Below, in pieces: positions 1 through 11,376 of a stretch of 38,019 nucleotides of DNA; positions within the stretch are counted from its first letter, which is position 1; every line of letters starts with the position of its first letter. Below the pieces are notes generated by a model. It searched no databases. It was not told the DNA's origin and worked only from the letters and a program-made list of their open reading frames with translations. Source of the stretch: Branchiostoma floridae. Its lineage: Eukaryota > Chordata > Leptocardii > Amphioxiformes > Branchiostomatidae. Where the stretch lies: positions 14,542,480 through 14,580,498 of the forward strand of contig NC_049985.1 of the NCBI RefSeq assembly GCF_000003815.2, given 5' to 3'. Position numbers and translations under genes: made by a program.

Positions 1-117
1 CGAGAAGTACTAGTATTGTTCTTTGGGGGGAGGGGGGCGAAAACACTAAAGGGGGGGGAGGCTAGTGATTTCGCCCTTTAGAGCGACAATATGGCTATTA
101 CAGAATTCCTGGGGAAA

Positions 118-300
118 AGGTAACAGGAGGTTTCCCCGCAAAGACGTTTCCCCGTCAGATTTTTTTGGAGCATTCCCCGTTGTCATAGAGGATTCCCCGC
201 CGTCGTGGGGATCCCCGTCTGGACTATTCCCCGTCATCATGGGGCATTCCCTGTTAGAGAATTCCCAGTCGTTGTTGGAGCATTCCCCGTCGGCATGCTT
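118..300. repeat. Degenerate CCCCGT-rich minisatellite
   Basis: The stretch carries many imperfect copies of a unit built around ATTCCCCGTCGTCAT with GGAG/GGGG spacers, about 20-30 bp apart. Both strands stay open for 80-105 codons here, which is explained by the repeat and not by a gene. The first 62 bases also contain three long G runs. Confidence 0.65.
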
Positions 301-744
301 GTGGAAACACGGATAAACGCTGTTACATAGAAGCCAGTTATCCACACCGGGTAACCCCCACACATAATAACTTTACTCTCTATAATGGACTGAAGATTGG
401 TCCTGTTCATCACATTACCGCTTTATGACGATACGATGATCCTGACGAGTAGTGTGACCATGGACAGTTTTACTGTGGGCACTTGTCCTACACACCTTCA
501 TGCTGAATTTTAGGTCATTTGGTTTCAATACAATTTACGGGGAGGGTTTGAGAGTCTATAGGGGTGTCATCTGTAATAATGTCAGACAGAGTTCGTGATC
601 TCGTGATCGTGATCTCGAACCAGTTTTAGCTCACTGAAGAGCTAGTCTTCCACTGGTCGTGACAGAGAGGACAGACGCTATGTACAGTATTTACAGGTTC
701 ATTGTACCGGTGAAATTTCCCTAGCTCTTTACGACAAGCACAAT

Positions 745-1010
745 GAGAGTTGCTACTCGTGCATTCAGATCACCTCCTACCAATATTTTGTCAAGGTTGC
801 CATAATGTGAGATTTCATCCTCAAGAACATCAAACATATTGTAGACCTGTTGGGACTAATATAAACATTTGCCAAATATGTATCTGTAGTATGATTAAAG
901 AACTGCTTATCTAATTTAACCCATAGAATATCGTCACTCTTACTTTCTAATTTGGTAATAAAACTTTTATATTGCTTTCTAAACAGGAAAACTATGCCGC
1001 CTGAGTTGCG
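745..1010 (-). pseudogene. Non-LTR retrotransposon endonuclease fragment
   Basis: The - strand encodes a stretch resembling the endonuclease domain of CR1/Rex-like LINEs. It contains SGGIVFLFR, then ILWVKLDKQFF, then YLANVYISP down to about 850. After a frame change near 846-850 it continues with FDVLEDEISHYGNLDKILVGGDLNAR, whose GDLNAR matches the usual catalytic GD(F/L)N block. No complete ORF or reverse transcriptase is present, so this is a dead 5'-truncated or rearranged fragment. The similarity is by eye from motif order; the clade is not determined. Confidence 0.6.
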
Positions 1011-1463
1011 TTTAGCAGTACCAGCTTGCTTCCATGCATACTGTAGAATGGATAACACAGTTAGGTGCACGTGGGCGGTCTGGACCAGCCGGGACGTCCA
1101 GCTTAACGGTTGTTTGAGGTTGCGTTGTATGCCTCTGCTGGGAAGGGCCACTCTTTGAACCACAGTAACGGAGGTGTTTGTAGGTTAGAGTGGAACATAG
1201 GAGGGGCAGGAGTGGGAGGGGCCGTCTTTCTGGCATCATTGGAGGGGTGAAGCCACCGTGACTGTTGGACAAAATAAAACCAGACATTTACAAAAACTGA
1301 ATACATGTATTTCATGTAGATATGAGATATCTGAACTCTTGTTGTAGATGGGGGGTGATGCTCGCAGATTTCCAATCTTTTGGGACGTCACCTGTAGCCA
1401 TGGACTGTATACTAATATATAATCTGAAGTACTGGCCACGGGAATCTTGGTGGGCACAGTCTT

Positions 1464-1563
1464 NNNNNNNNNNNNNNNNNNNNNNNNNNNNNNNNNNNNN
1501 NNNNNNNNNNNNNNNNNNNNNNNNNNNNNNNNNNNNNNNNNNNNNNNNNNNNNNNNNNNNNNN
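1464..1563. other. Assembly gap (100 N)
   Basis: Exactly 100 N bases, a conventional scaffold gap of unknown true length. ORFs drawn across it are meaningless. Confidence 0.99.
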
Positions 1564-1772
1564 TATAGCATTGAACTGATCTCCAAGGCTTCTGCTTTCT
1601 CCTTCGGATCAAAGTTAGCACAACTTAGTACTAATAGACGCAATGTTGGTAGAGTCTTACTTAATTGATTGTATGTAATTCTCAAAGGCTTTGGGAGTTT
1701 CCTGAATGTTTTTCTCAAGAAAGTTGGCTTTGTACTCACTGTGACCCTTTGCTTGACCCCTTTCCTCCTCCT

Positions 1773-2262
1773 CCTCATCATCATCATCATCGGTCGACGT
1801 GATCACACATGTTCGCACATGTTTACACACGACGGGGTATACCGCCCCCACGGGGTGACATACCCTTTCGCTGGCTATACACAAGACGGGGATGCGCCAG
1901 GTCTCCCGTCCGGGTGAATGATGTAAATCATCGTGTGGCTGATACGGTATGGAGGTTTGCCAGGCCTCCAGCCGGGTGATTTGAAGTGAATCAGACAGAA
2001 GGATTTGCACCAACGCACACCGCACCATCGCACGTGTGGGGGTTCTTTAACGTGCATAGGGTGTGACTCTCCCCATGCACGGGACCTCCATTTAACGTTA
2101 TAACGTCCTATCCGAGGGACGACTCATTTTTCACTTGAGTTAAGTGAGGAAAGTCGTGTAAAGTGCCTTTCCCAAGGGCACAAGATCGGTTGCACTGCAG
2201 GCGGATTCGATCCCGCAACCTCTTGGTGACGAGCCGAATATAATACACGCTACACGGACCCC
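1773..2262 (-). mobile_element. tRNA-headed SINE with (GAT)n tail, long copy
   Basis: Read on -, the element starts with a tRNA-like head at 2262, with a B-box-like GGGATCGAATCC, and ends in a (GAT)n tail at 1776-1790. A second copy at 8211-8546 shares the body and the tail. This copy has about 150 bp in the middle (around 1985-2140) that the other lacks. It lies in intergenic DNA. Confidence 0.75.
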
Positions 2263-2447
2263 TTTCCTACATGCCTTAAACTAACTTTAACCAGGCTTCT
2301 GGTGTTAGCTTGTCCCTTTTCGCATGGTTCTCGGGATCTGGGAAGTGATTTGAGGTTAACCGGTTGGCTGTATTGTCTTTTTGCCCTCTTAGGTGGGATG
2401 TGCATATTGGCCGCAAATAGTAGAGCTGTTTTGTTCTTGTTTCGGAC

Positions 2448-2810
2448 TTACTGAAAATTCATAACCGCAGCTCTAAGAGGTTTGCGCTGTGTTCGGACCC
2501 TTTGTGGAAGGTTCGGGGCTTGACTAGTTGGAGTTGAGGTGGCTACAAGGGACCCCACTAAACTCCCTGGACTAGAGCAGGGACTGGAGTGAGATGTTTG
2601 GAATGTGAAACAGTTGGATGTTTCAAAGACAATGGAATTGAACAAGCTGAAACTCAAGCTCGGGAGACCGCAAATCCATGATACACTAGAGTGCTTAATA
2701 GCACCGTAGACAGGTGACGTCATTCCTTGTGGTACAAGTGTCATAATAGACTGTCCTGCGCCAATCGACCTTTTCCCGCCTAACAGCTTAATTATTTCGG
2801 CAGTTCTCAT
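2448..2810 (-). pseudogene. Possible LINE ORF remnant
   Basis: An open frame of 120 codons is rich in Ser, Thr and Pro and ends in RKPLRAAVMNFQ. Many CR1/Rex-type LINEs have a similar basic (K/R)PLR...NFQS segment just before the endonuclease, and an endonuclease fragment lies 1.4 kb away on the same strand. No catalytic residues are visible, and the frame could equally be chance. Confidence 0.25.
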
Positions 2811-2977
2811 ATCTAATATTCATATTATGTCATTTTTTTTATCCATTTGACTCTTGAAGGTAGAATTGTTGTCTCACCGCGCCCAAGAGCTGGTTCTTGA
2901 GAGAACTTTGGCTGCATACCGCTGGCACACCCATGGCCATATTTGGAATTTGAGAGTAGTTGTACTAGCTTGATGTA

Positions 2978-3342
2978 AGGCCTAGGAAAAAAATGTTGTG
3001 TTTCCTGTTTTCCTACCTACCCTAGAAAAACCTGCCGACCCTAGACTTTTTTTGGGTGGGCAGTGGAGTCACATAGCTTCCAGTTCCTATTGAAGTAAAA
3101 ACACTGCTTGTCCTATCTAATGAAGGACAAATGTGTCTATTATGAACAAAATTAAAGTTTGACATTGAAAGACAAATGTTGTCATGCATTTCAGTTTACT
3201 TTGTTCAACTGCAATTGAAATATGTCTCACTAGAGTTTTGACCAGCCAAAAAAGTTGCAAGAAAAAAAGATAATCCCAACCTACCGACCCTAATTTTTTT
3301 CAGGACTGAAACAGGAAACACAACATTTATTTTCCTAGGCCT
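2978..3342. mobile_element. MITE with AGGCCTAGG terminal inverted repeats
   Basis: The left end begins AGGCCTAGGAAAA followed by TGTTGTGTTTCCTGTTT. The right end is its reverse complement with a few mismatches, closing with CCTAGGCCT at 3342. Total length is about 365 bp with no coding capacity. Subterminal blocks containing ACCCTA also pair. Confidence 0.75.
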
Positions 3343-3354
3343 AATAAGCCACTT

Positions 3355-4478
3355 AAATTAGTTGAAGTCCTTCCCTCTGTGAATGGTGCATCGGGTGGCG
3401 CCAGGCGATGCTATCTCCGTTTCTGTTTCCCTGGGCCACACAGCTTTGTGCAAACACTACAGCAGGAGGCACTTAACTGGTAGTTGTGTGTGCCTAACCC
3501 CAAAGCCTTAGAAAAATCTCTGATAACTTATCCCCAGCCAAAGCGACTACTACCAGAACGTAGATGAATCACTCCCGACCTTCACCCAAACAAAAACGAA
3601 GAAGATCTATAAAAGCTGTATTAAAGCTAACTGCGAATTTGATATCTCGGTGGTGTTAACAACATATAGAAATGGGCTACTAGTATTTTGATAAGAAATA
3701 AGAATGACCGCTGATTATGTCCATTTCGATTCGTGAGAGGGTTAGCAATCGGCGATTCGCCAGTCTTCGGCTCGAGGCCTGGATAGTTGGGAGTAGGTAA
3801 GATAGCATTCGGGGCACAGTCAGGAGTAAGTGATGTACTAGTCGGGACATCTTCGGCACATGTTTAGCGCTAAAAAAATAGGCGTGGTCTAAATCAGGTC
3901 CAACTGCTCCCCATCTACCGACGACCTTAGTCGTCTAGGGTTTGGGATCCATGTTCGACTTTGTGTAACCTGGGCTTTACACGTCGTACCAATTAGAGGT
4001 GACATAAGGAGTTAGAGTAAAGCTCACAAACGATTTGCATGAATGCGTTTTTCACAAATGATTTGTTGCATGTCAGACAGGAACAAACATGTTTTATTTG
4101 TACAGTTAATGAAAATCGGCGCTAAATCACGCCAACGTCAAGGTGATGGAATGTTAAGCCTGACATCGACCCCGGCAAACTGCATATTTTGTCAGAGCGC
4201 TGAGTGCACTTTACACAACAACAGGAAATGATGTTTATTCAATCACACACGTTGTTCAAGAATCACCAACCGAGCGTTCAGTCCCTTTGGTTGGGGATGA
4301 GTTATCAGAGATTTTTCTAAGGCTTTGGGGTGAGGCACACACAACTATCTGAGTAAACTAGCCTCCAGCTGTAGTGTTTGCACAAAGCTGTGTGGCCCAG
4401 GGAAACAGAAACGGAGATAGCATCGCCTGGCGCCACCCGATGCACCATTCTCAGAGGGAAGGACTTCAACTAATTTTT
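3355..4478. mobile_element. Fold-back element with about 190-bp inverted repeats
   Basis: The left arm (about 3355-3548) and right arm (about 4280-4478) are long imperfect inverted repeats. Outer ends read TTAGTTGAAGTCCTTCCCTC on both sides; the arms share a GGTGGCGCCAGGCGATG block and an inner AAAAATCTCTGATAACT block. The 730 bp between the arms has no convincing ORF. A further 34-bp piece of the outer end lies just outside, at 4483-4516, in the orientation of the left arm. Confidence 0.8.
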
Positions 4479-4536
4479 AAATTCGTTGAAGTCCTTCCCT
4501 CTCAGAATGGTGCATTAAAATCTTTAGTGTAGTACC

Positions 4537-5392
4537 CTCAGCTATTCCACTGATTTCCACTATTGAGCCCTTCTTAAGTCATAAACAAATATACAAAAAT
4601 GATTACTTAACATAAACTAAATCATACATTCATAATAATGTAACATAAAATAAAATATTTAGTGACCACTAAATATAGGCAACCCAACCTTTTGGAATAA
4701 TTGGACAGTATTGTATTTTTTACAACATTCCACCACAACAACACATGATCATGATTATCGTGACAAAGAACAAATCTGCAATGACATTTGTTTTGCTGTA
4801 CAAAGTTTCACACTTACATGATACATGGGAATTACGTGCCATACAGAAATAGATGGGCAGTAGTGTTGGGCATCCTGCATGGCATCGGACAATATCTTAC
4901 AACTTTACTCAGTATATGTACATTTAGGATATCTCTTGGACAATACACCAGCAAAGGCTTGTTTAATCATCCATCCATAAGAAATGCCCCCTTTGAGCAG
5001 TTTTTCCTCATACTACAGTTTCTACCTTGCCCATGTTATCCTGGTTTTCGGTTCTATCAGGGTGAACCATATGTACAATGGGCGACAGATTCTGGGGATC
5101 GCCTTCGAGCAGACCAGCAGCTTCTAAGTGTGGCTTGTCGAGTGGAGAAGCCAAACCAATGGTCTCTTCAGACGCGGAGGTAGCCACAGATAACTGACTA
5201 CCATTGGAACTCCCCGGCCCTAACCCACTGTCTGTACTATTGGAAGCGATTGACAGGGGTCGCTGTTGCAAGTGTCTCTCAATAAGTGTAGCTAAATCGG
5301 AACGGTTAAAACTGTCAAATCCCAGCTCATCCGCAAACGATCTAAAGTCATTACCGGTGTCGACTTTTACATCAAGACGTGAGATTAGCTTT
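4537..5392 (-). repeat. Duplicated block, left copy (receptor gene 3' end)
   Basis: This block is about 90% identical by eye to the 3' end of gene A. Homology starts at CTCAGCTATTCC (4537, and 12425 in the other copy), covers the 3' flank and most of the coding tail, and stops at 5392 (14512 in the other copy) right after AGATTAGCTTTT. The right copy is split by about 1.1 kb of inserted repeats at about 12480-13600, so the left copy shows the arrangement before that insertion. Confidence 0.85.
5008..5392 (-). pseudogene. Truncated copy of UNC5-type death-domain tail
   Basis: The open - strand frame (stop at 5008) reproduces the end of gene A: death-domain helix 1 (KLISRLDVKVDTGNDFRSFA), then the Ser/Gly-rich tail ending KVETVV. 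Against gene A the block from QRTLLDQ to LKKIE (46 residues) is replaced by one Asn, a net in-frame loss of 135 bp that removes most of the death-domain core. ZU5, UPA and all ectodomain exons are missing. The frame continues openly to 5436, but sequence past 5392 is unrelated to gene A. A possible splice acceptor (TTGCAAAAG) sits at the boundary, so it could be a stray exon, but no partner exon is visible before the asparaginase promoter. A pseudogene fragment is most likely. Confidence 0.7.
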
Positions 5393-5898
5393 TGCAATAT
5401 GAATATACATGACAAATGTGCCCTTAGTGAATTCATGAAAATCTAATGAGAGAAATAAAACTGGTGAACATATAAGACGGGAAAATATCCATGGCCATCA
5501 TACAATCAATCCGTTATACGTTTATGGCTCCTTGTGGACCTTATAAAAGTCAATGTTACAAATCAGCAAGTTGTCGTCTGTAGGATACGTCAGTTCCAAA
5601 GCCGTGAGCTCAGAGAGCGACTTCGAAATAGCTTGACCTTTTGGCAAGACCGCCGCACATATCAAATGCAGCCGACTTTAAATAGCACAACATTTGGCCT
5701 GTGATTTGAGTCAGGAAACGTTGTCGTACCGTCCCATGAGCTGAACTACACGGGATCATCAACATTACGATGACTCAGAAGTCAGAGCCTTTGCTAACGT
5801 ATTCGGCGCATTCTCAAATGTGTTATCTACCCTGAATGGCGTGATGACAATTGCAGTTCGAGGTTAAAACGTGCCACAATCGGAGGACTCCCTAAATA
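5393..5898 (+). promoter_or_regulatory. Presumed upstream/promoter region of the asparaginase gene
   Basis: About 500 bp between the death-domain fragment and the asparaginase ATG. I see no ORF with recognisable content and no clear TATA box. The promoter role is inferred from position only. Confidence 0.3.
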
Positions 5899-8800
5899 AT
5901 GGCATCTTCCCATCCGGAAGTTGAACCAGTTCTAATCGTACATGGTGGGGCAGGGCCTATCGTGAAAATCTCACAAACTCGAGTCGACTCCAAACTCAAG
6001 GGGGTGAAGGATGCTGGAAAGGCTGGCTACAAGGTACGTTTAAGGCTGGGGCCACCGTGGGAAAGTTAGTCTGGGTTTGGGGCACCGGTTGTAAATAGTT
6101 TTTTTTTTCTTTTTTGTGGGAGCTAGCACGATGGTAAAATTTGGCCCCAAAATTTCCAGACTTCTTTGTGGGGATTTAGAACACGAATCATCTTCCATCG
6201 AACAGAACGCTGGCGTGATCGAACAGAACGGCTGTTCTATTTGGGGTCATCCGCGGTCACCCGCAGGTTGTTACAGTAAACACGCAGAAAACACCCTCAT
6301 TTTCCCGGGTGCCGTGCGTCAGAAGAAAAACAAACATTTTCACAAATATAAACCGTTATTTGGCAAGCTTAGCTTTGCTGCCGCTTAGTTTGGAACATGT
6401 GACATGTAACAAAGCTGCTGGCGTCATTATTGGTGACCTTGAATGTTACAACACTTGCTTACGGCGGTATCAATTACTCTATGTCACTATCAGTGCGACT
6501 CCACATAGGACCAAACATGGTATTTAAATCGCTTGCAAAACGCGTGCAAATTAACTCTTTCAGGACTAATATTGTCGGCAACTAATAGTAATATCTCCAG
6601 CTTTGTGTCTTAGGGATTTTTGGAACATGGAGGCAATTTTAAATTACTAGTCTTTGAGTGTGAAAATTTGAAAAAATGACGATTTTTCGACCTTATCTTG
6701 GCTGTAAAAATAGTTTTAAGTAGAAGTTGAAAAATCCCTAAGACAGAAAGTTTGATATTGATATCATTACCTATATGATATGAAAGATTTGGATTTTCAG
6801 TCAAATTTAGGACCAATCTAAATATGGTATTTGTTTTTTTTGGTCAACCGAACACCCTTTCTAAATCAACCAACTATGCACATTTCAGAAAACATTGAGA
6901 CAAAACAGTGCAGCACACGTACAGGGTAAGTTTTGACGTATACACACTGCCAGTTTTCATTTAATCTCGACGAGGCACGTGTGAGAGGTTGTTTTTCAAA
7001 CTATCACGATCTTGTAGAAGATGTTTCAGTCACCGTCAGCCCTCCGCGGGGACCGCGCGGGAGTCCCGGTAACCCGATACTCTGGGTTCGAATGGAAACT
7101 TTTGGTCCAAATTTGACCATCGTGTAGTGTAGGAGCCTGGGTATCAAAAAAGGTGGAACCCAGGCTATGTGCCAAACGGATATATGTTCTTAATACAATG
7201 CTGTTACAAAAAATGTTGCAACAAGTTACAATATAGAAATGATTACAACATTACATACTAGCATTGTTTAGACAGTGATGATTTAGGCCTACGTCACATT
7301 TCCTACCCAGGGCCCAGCCGAACTGTTTGCGGAAACGAAAAATTAAAGTTTATAGATATACACAAGATATGCTGTTGAATTATTTTTGGTACGTTTTGTG
7401 TTTTTGTTGTCCCTAAAACTCCCCCAAATTTCCCTTTCTGGTAATGTGGTGGCATTAGCCTAAAACATAGAAACCCGGATTGAGTCATACTTCATAAATT
7501 ATATAATTAGATTTTGTGAAATTGATGGAGGGGGTGTAGCTTGAGATGTGTTTGTAAAACGTCGTTTGAATTTCTCGTTCAGGTACTATGTGAGGGTGGA
7601 AGCGCGCTGGACGCCGTACAGGCTGCTGTGATGGTTATGGAGGAAAACCCGGAATTTAATGCAGGTGTGCGTTTTGGATTAATATTCTTCTGTCTTTTGA
7701 TAGTATACAAGGGTTCAAATCATTCGTATACATAGTTAAAGCAAATGTAATTCTTTAATCAAATGCCTGCACCTGTATTGGTATAGCCGATATAACCACC
7801 CTTCGACGTCGTAGCACACCAGCGCAGCAACTGGTTATATTATACACTGAACGACCTGTCACACCTAACCTTTGCACATCTAACTGTAGGCGTTGTTTCA
7901 AACTTATCTAGCGAGGGTGCCCATACAGTACTCTGTGTTTGGTGGTGACGAATTACGTTGTACGATACTTCGAGGAAAATACAATTTTTGTCAACGTGTA
8001 ATTCATGAATGGCCGCAATTGATCAGTCTTCTACACAGGCTAGTTTTTGTTTTGTCCTTGGTGCTGAATGCCCATTCCTTACTCGTAGATCCTCTATATC
8101 TCACGAACCTTCTCGTCTCACAACGTACGCACTACCCCTGGGCATAAAAATAGTTATTGTTCTTAAAGATGTTTATGTTTAACGACGGCTTTATTGTATT
8201 GTTCTGTATGATCATCATCATCGGTCGACGTGATCACACATGTTCGCACATGTTTACACACGACGGGGTTATACCGCCCCTTACGGGGTGATATACCCTT
8301 TCGAATAGCTGAATACAAGACGGGGATGCGCCAGGTCTCCCGTCCGGGTGAATGATGTAATTCACCATGTGGCTGATACGAGACGGAGGTTCGCCAGGCC
8401 TCCATCCGGGTGTAAAGTAAGTAAAGTGAGGAAAGTCGTGTAAAGTGCCTTTCCCAAGGACACAAAATCGGTGACACGCAGCTGGATTCGAACCCGCAAC
8501 CTCTTGGTCACGGGCCGTACACAATACCACTGTGCTACTCGGTCCCACTTGCCATCTGTATGATCTTTTTCAGAAAATTATAATCTTATGATAACTTTTA
8601 CACATACAAATTTTAGAATGTTTACAATGTATGTTTTCGAATAGCTGCACAAATTGCCTGAAGTAGTTAGCAAACATAACGTTGGGACCGTTTTCTTTTA
8701 GCCTTTGAATTTGAAGACCGGAGTTTAGTCTATGTAATGCAAACAATGCTGTCCATAGCTATAGCTATAACGGGCCCCTGACCTAGGGAGCTGACCGAAG

Positions 8801-11330
8801 TTGGACCAGTCGCGCGATCGCTTTAAGGTTTCTGGGTTGGCTAAATTGGCATTGATATCTGCTTATGATCTGCAGTTATAAGAAAATAATTGTTTTCATC
8901 TGATTAAAAATAATTTTCTAATCATTACAGATCATTAACAGATATCAATTGGCGCAAACAAGAGTTTGTAGCCTTCACCATTATGCACATGAAAAACATG
9001 CTTTCATTGCAGTGGTATGTACCAAAGTGCTGTATTTTCTCATAGAAAAAATATTAGGGGCAATAAAACCTGATGACGTCATTCATACGGCCCCCCCAAA
9101 ATCAGATTTAGAATTCGCTCATGCCCATCTATAAATATTCGTTACAGTTCCATTCTTTCTTAATTCATTAATGAGAAAACAATGGAAAGTCACAATGCCA
9201 ATTTAGCCAACCCTGAAACCTTCATTAGTGCTATCTAATTCAGACTAACCTTAATCTGGTTACAATATACGAGTAGAAGTAATTTTTATGCATGTTGTTA
9301 GGGAGAGGCTCCAGACCTACAGCACTGGGAGATGTAGAGATGGATGCTATGATTATGGACGGGTCCAGCCTACAGGTCGGGTCTGTAGCGTGTGTGAAGA
9401 ACATACACCATCCTATCGAGCTGGCCAGAATGGTTATGGACAAGGTGAGGCCCTCTTGAGGACTATGTGTTGACATTTTCTCCGTATTTCTGATACATTT
9501 TTACCTTTGTGAAAACGGATATATTATTTTAGGTCTCTGTGTGTGTGTGTTTGTTTGTTTGTTTGTTTGTTTATTTAGGTGTGTGTCCATAGTTCTTTCA
9601 ATATTGTAGAGAGATAGGGTGTAAGGCTAAAAATGGTGTAACCGGAGACTGACAGGATTGGGGGTTGACTAGGCCCGGGTCCAAATTTTGCTCCCATGTT
9701 GGTAGCGAAATGCATAGACAGTATTAGCAAGGAATTCACGACAATGAAGAAAACGATACAAAACAGATCAAATAAAAAAGTCAAATTTCACAATGGTATG
9801 AGATCTTTAACTTCTTGTTTTTGTTGTTTGATGTTTTGAAAGCGCTTTACTCTGTCATTTAAGTGTCCTGGATTCGTCAGTTACCAAGGACCGTTACTAA
9901 GGCATTACTACATTGAATATGTAGCCTTACAGGTCTAAATTGGATCTATAAATTCTAGCTATAGTCTCCATGTCTCCATCTTTGATCTTTGATAGCTGTG
10001 TGACTACCCGTAGATCATCAAATAATAATTTTCCTCCTTGGTCTTTATAAACGTCAATCACGTCATCATCTACAAACTAAAAACAAGAAATGCAATAAAA
10101 CAAAAAAATGATACGCCACCTGAAATGTTTTTGCTTGTGTATCCTTGTTATTTTTCCAGACAGACCATTGCATGTTGGTTGGCGTGGGAGCCAACCTGTT
10201 TGCCCGGCAGATGGGATTCCCACTGGTGCCGACTGAAGAGCTGGTAAGAGAAGAACACAGAAAGGACGCGCGAGAACACACCAAGTACACTGATGCTGTC
10301 ACTGAACTCTTAAACCCAGGCAAAGACGAGTACGTTTGTAGCTTCTGTGCTATACTCGCAGATAGTAAACACTTGTTACTATGAGACGTTTAAAACTAAG
10401 TTTCTTTCCCCGGACTGAACTATGGAACTCTCTCGATGAGCTCCCTCCTGTATACAATCGTTCAGATTTCAAAACCAACGTTCACCGCTATGTCCTTAGT
10501 TCATTGCCTATACGCGGTCAAATGGCCTTGCTTTGAACAAATCCGTTGAAAAAACACGCCCTTGTTGAATGATCCCAATCAAATGAAAGTGGCTGACTGG
10601 CTATATATATATATCCGTAATAGCTGATGCAAGAAAGCATTACCCATTTTCCTAAAGTATAGAAAACATCCGAAGAACTTTAAAAATGCCTTGTTTCTGT
10701 CACCATATAGTTCCCACGACACAGTAGGCGCTGTTGCACTTGACGCCCAAGGAAACGTCGCATTCGCCACATCCACGGGCGGGATCAGAAGTCAGCTACC
10801 GGGGAGGGTCGGAGACTCTCCCTTAGTCGGTAAATATGGTCAAAGTAACATAACAGCATAATACTTCTACAAGTGTTCTGTGCCATTGCCTTCCTCTAGG
10901 TTTGATTTTATTGAAATCTAGTATCTATTTTTGCACTAAATGAAGAACTTTTTCCACCAGGCTGTGGCGGTTACGCAGATAACGACATAGGTGCAGTGAC
11001 CTGTACGGGACACGGGGAATCCTTCATGAAATGCACTATTCCAACTCGTATTTTGAACAAGATGGAACAAGGTCAGCCGTACTTGAGTAAAATAGACATT
11101 CCTTATCATGCTTATCTGGGAAAATTCGTGCCATTTGACCTTGATTGAGGTCTTTGACATGTTGTAAACAAATGCATTCTTGAGGCTTGTATCATGTATC
11201 GGGCGTGTATTCAGAGAATATTACCTGAAAGGTTTAACACAAGCACATAATATAAGAATGAAATACTGGACACTCGCAAACACGCACGCACAAACACATA
11301 CACACGAACACACACACACACGCACACGCA

Positions 11331-11376
<46 letters not shown>

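Noticed and set aside
2161-2262. tRNA-like sequence as a real tRNA gene
   Set aside because: Degenerate head without a cloverleaf or terminator, continuous with a SINE body that has a second copy at 8211-8546.
7132-7165. Hairpin AGCCTGGGT...ACCCAGGCT in asparaginase intron 1
   Set aside because: A single 9-bp stem with no further structure; not enough to call an RNA or an element.
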